A DNA stretch of 64,000 nucleotides from Channa striata (GCA_033026295.1 CM065176.1:2430501-2494500); one strand, 5' to 3'. Shown: positions 25,841 through 39,459, numbered from the stretch's first letter. Program-made: numbers and translations. The notes: a model not told the origin generated them from the letters alone.

Positions 25841-25882
25841 CTGCGGTGGCCCCTGCAGGCAGTCAAACATTCGGCAGAGCAC
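25841..25882 (-). CDS. bcar1: Candidate alternative bcar1 coding exon (14 codons)
   Basis: A 42-nt minus-strand segment has a strong acceptor (gtgtccctgtcctccag, ending at 25883) and a donor CCGCAG|GTAGAG. It encodes VLCRMFDCLQGPPQ. Both borders are phase 0, so it would join the five-codon exon at 26130-26144 upstream and bcar1 exon 2 downstream in frame. A second donor (GAG|GTAGGT, exon end 25835) would add Val-Glu and keep the phase. It could also act as a first exon using its internal ATG. The exon is inferred from splice signals and phase only; I did not match it to a known isoform. Confidence 0.45.
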
Positions 25883-26129
25883 CTGGAGGACAGGGACACA
25901 TAAATGAACACACAAATTCTCACATATAAGGCCTTTCTTTTCCCATGCTTTACTCATCACATTATGTTTTTTGATTCATTTTCTGCATTCACAACGCTCA
26001 CATTGTCCGGATGACAGTGCGCGTTACTCCAAAACCTGCAGCTTGTCATTCCTCACTGTGTGCTAATGTCAGACTGTCCCTTCTTCAGGAATCCCTCCAT
26101 CTCTAGTCTGTTCAAGGATGTACACTTAC
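25883..26129 (-). other. Short intron between alternative bcar1 exons
   Basis: A 247-bp stretch bounded by GTAAGTG on the minus strand at 26129 and the tccag acceptor at 25883, with a normal pyrimidine-rich 3' end. No other feature was seen. Confidence 0.4.
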
Positions 26130-26144
26130 CCTGCAACACTGCAT
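26130..26144 (-). CDS. bcar1: Candidate alternative first coding exon of bcar1
   Basis: The minus strand reads ATG CAG TGT TGC AGG followed at once by GTAAGTG, a strong 5' splice site. It would encode Met-Gln-Cys-Cys-Arg and end in phase 0. About 60 nt upstream is a TATA box (26203-26210). Joined to 25841-25882 and exon 2, it predicts a p130Cas variant whose N-terminus is MQCCRVLCRMFDCLQGPPQ before the SH3 domain. Family members commonly have alternative short N-termini. The exon is deduced from signals and phase; no transcript evidence is available here. Confidence 0.45.
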
Positions 26145-26202
26145 AGGAGGGAGGGAAGCGGGAAGACAGATCAGTCCCTCAAAGTCCTCCAGAGGCTGGA
26201 GA

Positions 26203-26210
26203 CTTTTATA
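26203..26210 (-). promoter_or_regulatory. TATA box of candidate intronic bcar1 promoter
   Basis: The minus strand reads tataaaag, a canonical TATA box. Transcription would start near 26180 and leave a short leader of about 35 nt before the ATG at 26144. The contrast with the CpG-rich promoter near 40 kb suggests a tissue-restricted alternative start. Confidence 0.4.
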
Positions 26211-28550
26211 GGCCAGCAGAAGTAGAGTAGGCTAATTAGCATTCCGCCTCATTAGAAGCCAGCACAACACTCGGTCACGTTCTGCACTTTCTGTTGCATG
26301 TTGTTAAAATCTTGCAGACAACAGGAAAGATCATCTCAGCCTCAGCCTGTGGTCTTCACCATAGGAACCAATTATTTTAAGAACTGACTCATGACTTTTA
26401 GGCAGTGGCAGAGGCAGTGGATCCACACTGGCTGGTCTTTAATCTACATATGTATCAGTTCACCGGAGGATGTACTGCACCAACCGTTGACTATAATGTC
26501 ACCACGTACACACACTTTAGCCAACATGTTCCTCATGGCAGCTGACACACAAAGGCTGATAAGGCGCAAGATGTTCGGCCATTGTGTGTGTTAGCTGTGC
26601 ACAGCTTAGTGCATTTAGCCGACTTCAATATCTAGACTCGCTTGCTGCTGTTGTCGAGGGCTCCGTGGGCCTGGCAGGGTCAGTATTGGAGTTCAGAGAA
26701 AGGATCAGATTACTTCAAACTGGTCGGTGTCCATAATGCAAGAAAACACAAAAATGGCCAGATATCTTGTGTGTACCAGGATTTCCATCGTGCTTTGGAT
26801 GATGTCTACATGTCTTTACCCCATTCTCACCTGTGACGTTCAGTTTTACAGCATGGCATCAAATGCATGATGCATGTAGTCTGAGACTTTTTAAGGATTC
26901 AAATCCTAACATGTAGCTATAGATGACTGCAGGAAGGGAAGCGGTAAGCAGCGTCAGTCTATATGTGGCCCACGGTAACATGACTGACCTACATTACTCT
27001 GATAGTCTAGAGGAGATCCAATGAGGGTCTGTTTTCTGTGAAGCCAGTGACCGGCACAGGACATGTCGGCTAATAACAGCTCACAGCTCCTTTCGCAATG
27101 ATGCCCGATAACGGTTTTTCTTCCACAGGTGCTAATATCTTCATTCACATAATTCAACACTGTACTAAAGAGTTATTACTCTCATTATTTTTGAACTGGA
27201 ATTTTATTTGCATAAAGGAAATCTATTACATATACAGGTAGTTCTACAGATATAAGGCTCCGTTTTGTGTTCTTGTTCATCCTTTCATGCAATTTTTGTT
27301 GGTGCTGCGTTTGCAATTTTTCTGCCACGAACTTGGCAACACACGTGTGGCAGGAGATGTGCAGCTTGGCCTGTGTTTGTGCATTAGAACGCACAATTTC
27401 ATTTTCATGTTCAACTTATTCCGACTCCATGTTGCAAACTCAGACACAGTGGAATGTTTGTTCCGTCACTTGACACTAGAACACAGACACACAAACAAAC
27501 TCCAAAATGAAGGAACACCTTTACGTCCTGAATTCACCATCTTCTTAATAATATGTGCATGAAAATACTTGCAGTACAAGTTTTATCATGTTGATCACTG
27601 CTGATCTGTGTAAAGAACAACCCAACAACTTGGGTCTTTTCTGTGTTGTTGGTCGGCAACAGAAATGAAGCATGTGTTTCATCTTCAGTCTCTGATTTGA
27701 CAGGCAGGCTGTGCGTAATTTTGCCCGTCACTGACCTAATTGATTATTTTTATCTTCACACAGTGACTTGATCGCTCTGTCGCAGTTCACAATTTAGCTG
27801 TTTCTAAATGTGAGATAGGAAATCTTACGGACGCTTCAGTTTCATCAGATTTTTTAGGGACATTTTAACATAAATCTAAACTCACCGTGAGTTTTTTTAC
27901 TTGGGTCTTTCCAGCCATGTGCAGGTGTGCTTAGAGTCCAAAGCAGAATCATACAATGGCCCCAGTTCCAGACATGTATCCAAGCAAGTTCCATTTGGAC
28001 CTGTTAGCTACAATTAGCTTGAAATCAGACCCAAGCTACAATACATTTCCTGATCCACAATTAAATATAAGCTCAGTGCTGCAGCTGGACCGTGGAGGAA
28101 AAAGCTCTGTGCACAACAGTGTCAGGACATGCACTGACACGAAATTATAAATCATGAAAAGAAAAAATAATATAAATCATCTATATCACCATCTCTAAGA
28201 GGAAACTCATTTCCCCCTAAAGCTTGTGACCATAGATTGACTGACTCTTCAAGGTTCAAAATGAATCTATTAATCGTAGAGGGAGACTGTATTTCCTTCT
28301 TTCGGCTGCTCTCTGTTGAAAAAGAGAGAAACGTGTATGTAGTGTGTGTAGTTAACATTCTGACCTGAGCGGTGGGAGAAACTGGCAGGATTTATTCTCT
28401 GGGGAACGTGCCAGGCTGCACTAAATGCCGTCATACGTGGCTCATTGTTGAAATACAGAATCACTGATCCAACAACCTTTAACCTTCTTCTTTGCCTCAG
28501 AGCTCCAGCACAATGTTGAACTGGGACAAATGACTACTCTGCATTTACAC
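26211..28550. other. bcar1 intron 1, no gene seen
   Basis: Ordinary AT-rich intron sequence with no recognised repeat, domain or RNA. The open frames (for example 27287-27562) show no family signature. Confidence 0.5.
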
Positions 28551-28554
28551 CAGT

Positions 28555-29112
28555 TTGAGATCGGCAGTCTCTTCTTATTCTTCTTCTAAGGCGTCCACGA
28601 CCAAACCCCTGCAGAGGATCCAGAATGCGGCAGCACGCCTCATTTTTAACCAGCCAAAAAGGACTCACGTCACACCACTCTTCAGATCTCTGCTCTGGCT
28701 TCCTGTGGGTGCAAGGATTAAGTTCAAAGCTCTGTCTATTGCCGACAGAGTGGTCAACTCTACAGGTAAACTCAATAATTCAGGTTTACAAGCCCTGCTG
28801 TCCGCTGCGGTTGGCGAGCGAACGAAGTCTGGTGGTCCCAGCGCCACACAGAAGACGCCAAGGAAAACTCAGCTCAGTGATCCTACGATGGTTGAATGAG
28901 CTGCAACACTGCACGCTCATCGCCCTCAATCACAGTATTTAAAAAACTGCTGAAAGCAAAACTCATCTTCGTTTGCACTTAAAAAAAAAAAAAAAAACTA
29001 AGCACCAAAGCACTTTGGTTGTGTCTCCTTGACTGGATTCTTGCTGCCTTGTACCTTCACTTGTAAGTCGCTTTGGATTAAAGCGTCCGACAAACGACTA
29101 CATGTAAATGTA
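28555..29112 (+). pseudogene. LINE fragment: ORF2 C-terminus and 3' tail
   Basis: Plus-strand residues 'TKPLQRIQNAAARLIFNQPK', 'RTHVTPLFRSLLWLPVGARI' and 'KFKALSIADRVVNST' are the typical end of a fish non-LTR reverse-transcriptase protein. A poly(A) stretch (28981-28997) follows, then a 3' block 'cttgtaagtcgctttggatt' and '...gtaaatgta'. The rest of ORF2 is missing. The same 3' block recurs at about 58.6-58.7 kb. The exact clade is uncertain. Confidence 0.8.
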
Positions 29113-30384
29113 CGGCCTGATGGCAGACTACCATAACGTGAGCTGGAACACTTCTGACCTCATTTCAATGCACCGCTCCTCCAGTGAGGTCAACAATTCA
29201 ACAGAGACATGTACAAATACACACTTGATACGAGTAGAACAGGCTCTGGCCTCTCTCCCCGCTTTCACACACACACGTAAGTCTGGCTTGTGTCCCTCTT
29301 CCCCCTCTGTCTGGCCACAGGAATTCTCCGTTTCCTGTGTGTTGTGATCAGTGCACACTGACTGCTTCCAGATCCATGCAGCTTGATAAGGAAATGGTCT
29401 TCACTGGTGGTAGATACAGAAGCCACTGAATCCACCACCCTGCCTCCCATTCAACTCCATGTTCTATTTGTTGCAGTGTTTTTTAAGAGCTATAATAAAG
29501 AAGAGATTGTTGTACAGCTTAATAAAGCTGGATTAGTAATAACTGGAGTTAGTCCACATCCATGCAGCCCACGGTGGATTAGTCCGTCAGCTGATGTGAA
29601 GTTTCGCTGGATAGAGATTAGAGTCATCAGGCTGTTGTTTACTCACAGTGAGAGATTCTTTATTCCAGTACAAGCCAAAGGCTCTTTCACTTCTCCAGCA
29701 TCTTAAACGTGCTGAAGGAAGCTGCAGCCACAGATAAAAATAGAACAGTTGCTTTAGCAGCAGGTCAGCTTTTATTAGCAAGCACAGTAAAACGGCGGAT
29801 AAAAGGCCGCGTCAGTGCTGCATGTTCAAACAGCGGTTTTGAAGTTGCAGTTCACCAGGAGGTGACTACACAGTCCACTGGTTTATTTTAGGCACACCTA
29901 CTTCATTGTGCTCAAATTTACTTTTCTATTTTCCATTTGCATTTTAGTTATAATATAATCCTCCCAATCCCCATAATCTTCCTGATTTTTTTCTTGTCCT
30001 CGCATCTTCGTTTCCCCCACTAAGAACACACCTTCCAAATAATAATCAGGATGCACAGTTCCCACCATGGGCACAATGTTGTGTCCGTATGAACATAAAC
30101 ATCTTCTTGTTCATTAAAACCTACTGTCTGTTTTTGTGTGCATGTTTTTAATAAGCTGATTATTTGTTTGTGTATTTATTTGTATTCAGTTGGTAAAATA
30201 TTTCTTTGACACTACAGATTATGATTTTGGATTTGCAGAAATGCAACATTAGTTTAAATGTAAGTGTTGTCAATATCATGCACCCCATTGTTTATATTCA
30301 GCTCACAGGGATGTTGATGCTCATGGAAATGATGCCCAACAACCGGAATAAAATGAGTACAATAAAAGCTAAACAAATATACGT
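29113..30384. other. bcar1 intron 1, no gene seen
   Basis: Intron sequence without recognised repeats; several unremarkable short frames. Confidence 0.45.
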
Positions 30385-30585
30385 GTTATGCAGCAACACA
30401 GTGGTGCAGTGGTTAGTGCTCCCCATCCAGCTGTGGCCTTTCTGTGTGGACTGTGCCTGGGTTTCTTCCTGTTGTCCACAGGTGTGTGTGAATGTCTGTC
30501 TGTGTATGTCTCTCTGAACCAGTGACAGCTGGGATAGGCTCCAGCCCCCAAGACCCTGAACAGGACAAAGATAAAAATGTGAGAC
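30385..30585 (+). repeat. tRNA-like fish SINE (family 1)
   Basis: Blocks in order: 'cacagtggtgcagtggttag', 'tgtggcctttctgtgtgg', 'tgggtttcttcctgttgtcc', 'caggtgtgtgtgaatgtctg', then 'agtgacagctgggataggct' and 'ccagccccc'. This is the clearest copy of the tail region, with an internal deletion after the head. Confidence 0.75.
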
Positions 30586-32239
30586 TTACATTGCTTCTGT
30601 TTTATTATCCATTTGTGTATTTCAGGATAAAAAGTTGAAAACTGGGCTGGAGCAATCACCAACAGGTGTGTTAGTGCGGTAAAGTTTCCGCGCTTACCCC
30701 TACTTGAACATAAAAGGCTTTGAAAAACCTTTCAAGATGGTAACCACTGATTATTTACTCTGCTGACCCAGTGGGTTTAAGAGGGAAATGGAGCCAATCA
30801 GAGCACACACTTGAGGTGACCCTGGACTAGCGTCATCACCTGGGTCATTATTTGGATTATTATTGAGTGGGATTGTTTTGTTGTCTTTCGCTTCCCTCCT
30901 TGTGCTTTGTGCAGGTGTGTCTGAGGGGTGGGCCACAGGTAGTCTTGCTGGATTGGCCCATTTGAATTAATTGCCTCCACCCAATTGAACACGATGTGAC
31001 CGCAGACCTCTCACTCTCTGCCACTCCCAACCAACCCAGCGTTCTGTGTTTGCCTAGTTTTGTGTTTTTGAGTGATGTCTGTCAAGTGTGTATATCACTC
31101 TGTACACACTGTAAATACTGAGCACCAGGTAGCAATAGTAAGAGTGAGAAGCCCGTTTATTTTCTCCGGTTCTGGGTTTGGAGCTCAGGTTATTTATCGC
31201 TTCTTTGATTTTGTATATTTGTCTGGTGGAAACTTTCTAAAGTGCTGAAATCTGATGAGGACGCCACATTTAGTGGCAACTACGACAGCAAGATCATGAA
31301 TTTTAAAGACAAAGAACATAGGCTCTGGCAGTGGACCAGTGAGACACAGCAGTTTGTTCCCCGCTCAAACTGACATGAAATGTTTTTTACTTCTGCGTTT
31401 CAGTTTCCAAACCCCTCCGTGACGTTTCTGAGTGCTAAGAAGAATGGAGCACCGTGTTCATTTTGTGTTCCACATAAATTTTGTCCTCACAACTTCAATG
31501 GGCTTTTTGGAGCTTAAGCCTTTGTTAGAGTTTCAAATTTGATTTTGGTTCAACATGTAGTTGGGCTGGAGAATGCATTACATGTATGTCAGTGAAAGAC
31601 GAGCATGTGTGATAAAAGTCAGCTAAAATGTCATCATTCCATCAGTACAGTATTTTCGTCCGTTCTCTCGTGCACTTACTGGACACACACAGGCACATCC
31701 TAACGATTGTTCCAACTGAAGCTGCTGTTAGTGGAGCAGTCAGCAGAAAATCGGTGGTAAAAGCTTCACTCAGCAGAATCTCTACTGATGTTGTCTCCAC
31801 TGCGTCCTGCTCTTTAAACCACGGTGCCTCGAAAAGAAGCTTGTGGTCGCTAAGGTCTTAGTGAGGGTGTCTGCCACACACAGCTGGCTCGCCAGAACAA
31901 AGTGAATGGACGTGTGTGTATTATTGTTAGAATATGCAGTACAAAGTACCACACCTATGGACTTCAGAGGTTGTCAGTACAAAGCTGTCCAAAGACAGAG
32001 TTCAAACCTTTAAACTGCATTTTGGAAATATATGCAGTAAAAATCAATTTACGTCAGCTGGACAAGCTACAGCTTCGTAAAGTTTAGTGACCTCAAGAAG
32101 AAAATGCACTGTCAGTGCCAACAATGAAAAATGTGACAAATCTCTAGGAACTGCTGTATTGATGCAAAGTGTGTACCGTTAATAATTACTTCTTTTTTAA
32201 AACAATTAACACATTTATGTCGTCGTCCCTTACAATATA
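30586..32239. other. bcar1 intron 1, no gene seen
   Basis: No recognised repeat or coding exon; nothing stands out in this stretch. Confidence 0.4.
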
Positions 32240-32888
32240 ATGCCAGTAAGGTACGAGATCAAAGCGGGGAAACTAAAAAGCTGGGGGTTGACTTCTGCAG
32301 GCGCTCACACTCCACTCTACCACTGATGAAAATCCAGGGAATGGACACTTAGAGAGTGGGCTCTTACAAATACCTGGGTGTTCACCTGAACAATAAACTG
32401 GACTGGTCTCAAAACATGGGAAAGGACAGAGCAGACCCTTTCTACTGAAGACCTTTTAAGACTCTGTGGTGGCCTCAGCCATCTTCTGTGGCGTGGTCTC
32501 CTGGTTCCGACAGGAGAAGACTGGAAAACTTTGGGTATGGCCCTGGTCTGGACAACATCTCCCACCGCCTGTATGCCGCAGCTTCACCTCTGAGCAGCTC
32601 CTTCACTGACAGACTGTTACATCCGAAATGTGTGAAGGAGCGACATTGAAGGTCTTTTTTTTTGCTGCTGTCAGACTTTACAATCAGAACTGCTCCCACT
32701 GAACTGACTGTGTACATGTGTGTATATTTTTAATTTTTAGATCGTATAAACTGTATTTTCTATATATACACACTATATTGTACATTCTCACATTCTTCTT
32801 TGCCGTACTCTGAACATTGTCTGCTGCTGTAACATGGACATTTCCCCACTCTGGGACGAATAAAGGTTTATCGTATCTTATCTTGTCT
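32240..32888 (+). pseudogene. Rex-type LINE 3' fragment with TATCT tail
   Basis: Plus-strand translation, across frame breaks, gives pieces such as a Tyr-Lys-Tyr-Leu-Gly-Val-His block at about 32365-32385 and 'LNNKLDWSQNMGKD', which are typical of the post-RT region of Rex-type LINEs. The 3' untranslated part ends 'tggacatttccccactctgg' and 'gacgaataaaggtttatcg', then a short TATCT/TGTCT repeat, the usual tail of this group. It is 5'-truncated and dead. Confidence 0.75.
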
Positions 32889-33389
32889 TATACAGGCTAT
32901 AGGCTAACAGTAAGCAGCTTGTTTGGCTCCTATCCTTTGGTCCTTGTAACATTTGTTATACCACCAGAGTCACAGTATGTGAGCAATATTGTTGGTAGAA
33001 TAATAGATTATCCCTTAAATATGTGAAAATTAGATGAAAAATAGTCTGATGAAAATGAGCTCATTCCAAGTATATTAATAAGTAGAATAATCAGCAGCTC
33101 GTTTCTCCGTATATGTCTAACCTGAATCCTGAAAGCAAGCACTAGCCTCAAACAGCCCTGTAATGCTTTTTTTTTATATATATATATATTGAGGACCACT
33201 AATGTCCTCATATTCCCAAAATGTCTTCATTGCCAAAATATACACCATATGCATCCTTATAAGTACACACACACACAGTGTGAGCTGTGAGTTTTAATCT
33301 GCCCGGCTGCCACCCTGTGAATTGGCTGTGAACCGAGAGGCACAGCCATTTACTCCTCACAAAGGCCATTCCACACCAGCGAGCTCATT

Positions 33390-33392
<3 letters not shown>

Positions 33393-33420
<28 letters not shown>
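33393..33420. repeat. TG microsatellite
   Basis: A perfect TG run of 14 units followed by a GA run; intronic. Confidence 0.9.
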
Positions 33421-33429
<9 letters not shown>

Positions 33430-36283
33430 CAGGGAGGGGGGCAGGTATAGGTACAGGATAAAGAGTGCTACTGTGGACAGATGTGTAGGTCTGGATAAGG
33501 GATGATGGGGATACTGAGGGGGAATGGAAGGGTAAGAGCAAATGAGAGCGAGACGCTGGGAACTGGGTGGGACTGTGGCAGGAAGGAAGAGAAGAGAGAT
33601 GATGGTTTTTGACTAAGTTAAACGTGGAGTGGACAGGGAGGCAATTAGCTCTTCCCTGAGGACAACACACTGTTAGATGTACTGACTACCACACAGAGAC
33701 ACATCAGCGTGCACTGAAGACATCCACTCTGACCATAATTCAGCAGTTAACGTCCCACTGAACAGCTTCTTTGGTGGATCTCCAAAAACACCTCACATGA
33801 GATTGCAGCTTCATTAAGGCAGATTCTTAACAGGGTCATGGGTGACTGCTGCTGGTTCTCTGACTCACAGTCCTTACTGTGACAGTACAGAGAGGATAAT
33901 ATAAATCGTAGATCCATTTATGTCAGGACCAGACTTGTCTCTATGTCAGAACGACGGCTGCTACTCATAATGTCCAAACCAATGTCCTTAGCTTAATCAA
34001 GCCCGAGCTCTGGTCACAATCGTTCATCAGGTTTTTGAATGTGACGATATCTGCAGCATGGGGGATCTAAAGGAGGAAGAGGAGTGGGGACATGAATGGA
34101 AGAATGACTAAGGAGTAGACGGCAATGCATAACAAAGGAACGAGGTAAAAGGGAAGTGAGAAAGTATCTGCAGAGGAAATTACATCAAGCCCTCCATCTT
34201 TCAGTCTGGTCACAGTAATTTCCACCCCTTTGCACCATTAATCTCCCTCCAGCTTTTCCTTCTCCCCCCATTCATTTATCATTTCATTATCCCCCTCTCA
34301 TTCCCCCTTTCCACTTCGTTCTCCTGCTGACTCTCCACAGAGCATAAACCATCCAATCAGGCCTGATGTAGATGCCATCATGACAGAGTCCAGAGGTCAA
34401 GCGCAGACAAACTGGGATGAGACGTGTGTGAGTGAGAGGAAATGGCTGCACGAAAGGAGCAAGAAGGAAAAGAGACGTGGTCGAGCAGCACGGCAGATGC
34501 GACTCCTGCCGATTTCTATCATCCACGAGTGTGTTCACAGTGTTTCCGGTTACCTAAGTAATGTTGAGTCTATTAAAATAAAAATCATAAAAAGCAGACC
34601 TCACCAGGTCCCAGAGCAACTGCTTGAATGTGTAACTAATCTACCGTGACCAACTGTGTCAGACCCAAACACACTTTATAAGGAAAAACACAGAGTAGCT
34701 GAGAGGATGTTGTGGCTGATCAGTGAAGGCTGGAACAAACTGAGGCAGACGTACTAACATCAGAAATAATTCCCCTGTAGTTAAAACTCGAATCAGTTCA
34801 TGCACAAAACATTTCTGATACTGTCAACAACGACTAACTGTTACTGTGTGTTTAGGTTCTGTATATGTGAAATATCAGTGGATTAAAGCATTTGTTTCAA
34901 AGAAAACATGTTCATATATTCAGTATCCAACCATGAGGGGGGTTATGAACTACTGCACATCCTAAAAGGTTTTTTTATTAGTTGACAATTCAAGAAGCAT
35001 CCATTTCCATTAAAGCATTATAGATTATTATAGCAATACAAATATGAATCCACATAAAACCTGTTAAATGAGTACACACACACACACACAGTAAATCTGC
35101 ATTTACAGTGATGGGAAACTCTCTACTATAAACTGCCTCCCAGCACAAAACCACCAGGCTTCAGCCAGTTCACCTTGGCACAGCCAGGCTGCTTCCAGTC
35201 TTTGCACTGTCCCAACGACACTGAACGTGCAGTGCTGTTTTCTGAAAGCTGGGACGAGTAGGAAGTCCTCAACAGAACAAGCTGCGACTTATGAGCTTGT
35301 TCTGTTGTGAACACTCCTGTGGTGCTCTGTGCATTCTCACACGTGGTAATTATGGGCAGCATTACATCGTTTCTATGTCTATCAATCTGTAGCAGTATAG
35401 GTAATAATCAATAATAAGCCATTCATGCTAATGAATGTTTACTCATGCTAAACGCGGAGGAAACTAGTTAGTGGGACTTTCTCGAAATAACCTGGCAGCA
35501 GGCTGATGTTGTGACGACGCAGACGTTTTTCCTGATCGCCTTTCTTAAAACACGATGTTCAAGACGTTGTGAAGAAACAAAGACTGAACTTTGTCAGTTC
35601 GCTGGACTTCAGGAACCATGAAGCCAGTGCTTTTAATTTCATGCATTTCTACAAAGAAATGTCATCTCACCTACTTGTGCTTTTTCAAAGGACAGTCAGT
35701 GAGCCAGACCGTCCTCTGATGGAAGCCACATGCACACAAATCTCAAATTCCACATGGACGTTTCCACGCTGAGTGCACTGAATTCTTCTCCTAGTTCATG
35801 TCACTGTCACTGTGTCCTGTTACACCGAGTAACAATGTTGCCAGGAAAACGCTGTTTCGGCGACAAACCGCTGCCGATAAGTTGCGCAAAGCATCTGATC
35901 CGTCTCTAAAACCAGACACTGCTGCTGTGTGTGCAGTCGAACACTGAGGCCGACACAGTGCAGCTGTGCCTGACACTGTTTTAACAGACAGTTTACACGG
36001 AAGCAGCAGCGTGTGAAATGTGCTGATCGCAGGGACACGTCTGTATGATCGCTCTACATCTTCCACTGTTGCTGTACAGCAGGACTATCAGACAACTGGA
36101 GCCTCCCTCTGCTCAGCCTTCCAGCTGCTCAGTGCAATATGGAGGGCTGCCAGGGGAAGATGGCGATGTCTCCATCCTGTTTTATGATTAGCTGAATTTG
36201 TGCATAAAGGCCAAAAAGTGTTTTTCATAGGTTAGTTAACAAATAATGTTTTGTTTACTAGGTTAAGCAACAATTACTATGTG

Positions 36284-36304
36284 CACACACACACACACAC
36301 ACAC
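36284..36304. repeat. CA microsatellite
   Basis: A perfect CA run in bcar1 intron 1. Confidence 0.88.
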
Positions 36305-39300
36305 TAGCAATGACCTGGTTAAGCAGCCCTTGTACTTAGCCTCAGGAAACCCCACCTATCCTACTACAGAGAGGTGGGCCTGAAGAAGGAATAAACAAGG
36401 ACAAAGGCCTGTCCTCAGATGAGAACAAACACACACGTTTGTCCCTCTATACGTTTGAGGACCCTCATTGACATAATACAATCCCCAGCCCCTTCCCCTG
36501 ACCCTAAAACCCAGTCTTGACCCTCAAAAATCCCTTTGAAGATGTCCTCACTCTGTTGGTTAAAAGCGTAATTTGGTCGTCACTGAGCAGGTACATACAG
36601 TCACACACTGTAACACACAGTATGTATGTATGTACACAAAAACCCTGCAGCCACACACATTCATAGTTGCACTTCCTGTTTCATGTGAAATTCAGAATGA
36701 ACCCGTTTCTCTCAGTAATTGGGTTAAGTACAAAGTGTGCAGATGCAGATGTCAGTGACTGCTGCTTTCCTCTGTCTTATCTGACACTAACTTAGACAAA
36801 ATATGTGAAAGCATCATGTGTATATGTATTGTGTGCCCTGCTCTGAGCTAGTAAAAAAAAAAAATCGTGCTACATTCTTCAAAGTCTAAATATATCTTAG
36901 CCATCCCTGCCCTCCACTGAGTGGAAGAGCCTTCAGCCACAGCGTTGGGTTGTGCTCACACGGAGCAGACACACAGGGAGCTATCCCACTCTGATATCGA
37001 AACACATCCTCAGCACTTGCTTCATACACTCAAATACACACACTGCGATTACAGGAGCAGACCTGCCACGTTCACCCACGTCATGGAAAGTGTGGCCGGG
37101 TTAAGAGTGTGTGTGCGTGTGTGTGTGATTTTAAAGAAACAGAGGTGTGGCTCTGACCAGGTGAGGGATCATGGGAACGGTTGCTGTGGAAACGAGGAAG
37201 TCAGCGGCGGGTACTGCAGGTGTGATGGTGTCAATACCAAAAGCAAGAGAGCGGTTCATTTCTCCAGCTCCTCGAGCAAACACACATAGCACATGTGCAT
37301 GCACACACTCACGCAGCAGTGATCCCACTGTCACTCGGGTAGGTAAACACCATTTCTGTCACCACGGCGACATGCTGCTCAGCCAACACCAGCGCCACCA
37401 TGAAATTCTGTTTGAGTCCAACAGTAAAACAGTCTTTTACAGCCCCAAATGTTTTCATGGCATCCCATTTCCCAATGACCAATGATGAAAGCGACCAGCT
37501 GACTGTGGACAGGGGAGTCTGCTGACAGCACGGCCCAGTTTTGACTTTCTGTTGTGGTTCTCACTGTACTTGAATTAGCATGTAGCAGAACGTATCATTA
37601 CTAGTTGTCTTCATCAAATTTACACGATTTAAACTTCCCAATAATTCCCATAAGCCCTTGATGTTTGTGGGCTCTGAGAGGAATTTTTCGATGGCAACAT
37701 TTACGGCCGATTGCGCTGAAGTGACATCCGCTGAACAAGTCACTGCATGAAATGAGCAAATTAGCTCAGTTCAGTTTGGATTTTGGAGCCATGCTGGATT
37801 ATACCAATGAGGTAAAAGCCTCCTTGGTTATTAGAAGCAGATTATTAAATAGGAGTGCTTGTGTATTGCAGCCTTGGTAGACAGCAGCAGTGTCTGGTAT
37901 TGTAGTCTATGAGATCATGGACCACAGGAACAACATGAACAACATCGTGATCGGGTGGAAGTCATCCTGATAACTCCATGTTTCTACTGAAATTTCACAG
38001 AAGTTGTTTGAGAAGCACCCAACTGAGGATGTTGCGTCCTGTGTACTTTCAAACGCACTTTGCAGCATGCAGATGTACTGATGTAAATATTGTTTTGCAT
38101 TTGTATTTCGATTTGAATCTGCAAAGCAAATGAAACTGTGGCATAAATGTACCGTGGTGGAAAAGTATTCCATTTCCCACAGAATTCTAAGGAAATAACT
38201 GGAATTGAAAATAGTCAAGTTAAGAAGGACCTTGAAATTAAATTGTACTACATGTGAAATAACTTACAGATTGGGTTGCCTACAATAACTCAGACCATCT
38301 TCATAGGGGTGGAATAGTGAAGTGATCTGGTAAGAGTGTCTTTTTATACATTAAAGAGGATTAAAGAGTTTTTACTCAGAAACTCTTCACTCTGTACTTG
38401 TCTTGAGAAATAAACATTTCTTTAAACTTTGTGCAACTGGACACAATCAAGACAGAAGACACAGCAGAAGGCCTGAACGCACATCTGCCCAGGACCATAT
38501 ACAAGTCTCCGTCAATTGTCCTTCTTAAGAAACAAAAGAGAAACCAGTGTGCACAGACACTGTGCAGAGCAGACTCAGGTCACAGTTACCCAACCCTACT
38601 AAGGCTGGCAGATTGGAAGATAAGGTTGTAGTGGGCCATGATTCACAAACAGTGGACTTCCTGTGGACTGATGTGTTGAGATCACGTGTCAAACACGGAG
38701 CTCCTGAAAAGATGATAAATGTTCACCAAAAGTAGATTTTAGTTGAGGTGTTTTTTTTGTAATCATTCAAACACCTCCTTAGGAGACACAGAGCTTTTGT
38801 TGCCATGTTATCGTTTAACTTTGCAGCTCCGAGAAATCGCAAGGATTTTCGTGTGAAGGCCACAAAAGCCAGTATGTGTCAGTAACAGATGTTTAGGAGG
38901 TCAACCAATGAAATCAAGCACCAGAGGTCATAGTGTCAGCCACCAGCGAGATCCTGCCGAGGCCTGTTCGGTCCACGTGGTGACTAATGTCACGTCCAAA
39001 TACACTCAGCGTATGTGCGTAAGCCATCAGAGTGTGACAGGCTGTTTGTGTCCTACGTGCTCACATTCAATCTGCACTCACAGAGCTTCACAGGCCTTTG
39101 CAGGAAAAGACGTGCAGGGTCTTGCATTTTCACCGAGAAATGATTATTAAAAAAAAAAAGCAGCTGTATGACAAAGCAAAGCATGTGTTTTATGAAGAGC
39201 AGAGAACATCTGAAACTAGACTTTCTATGGAACCATCGTCCAGAGGGACTGAGGAAATAATCGTCATGTAATCGGAGTCACACTGTTCCATGGCTATATA

Positions 39301-39429
39301 TGGACGGAATCAAACTAATGTGATCCTGATTCCACACACAGACAGGGGCCCTGCAGGCAGACTTCCTGAGACAGATCCTCAGGAATGTGATCAAAAACAA
39401 CACAACAAGATCCACCACGACCATGTCGA

Positions 39430-39459
39430 GCAGCAGCAGCAGCAGCCTGCACAAACACG

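Larger units (their letters stand above)
32889..39420. other. bcar1 intron 1 proximal part, no gene seen
   Basis: Long intron stretch with microsatellites at about 33172-33190 (TA), 33393-33420 (TG), 35074-35090 (CA) and 36284-36304 (CA). No exon with convincing borders was found and no transposon terminus was recognised. Confidence 0.45.
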
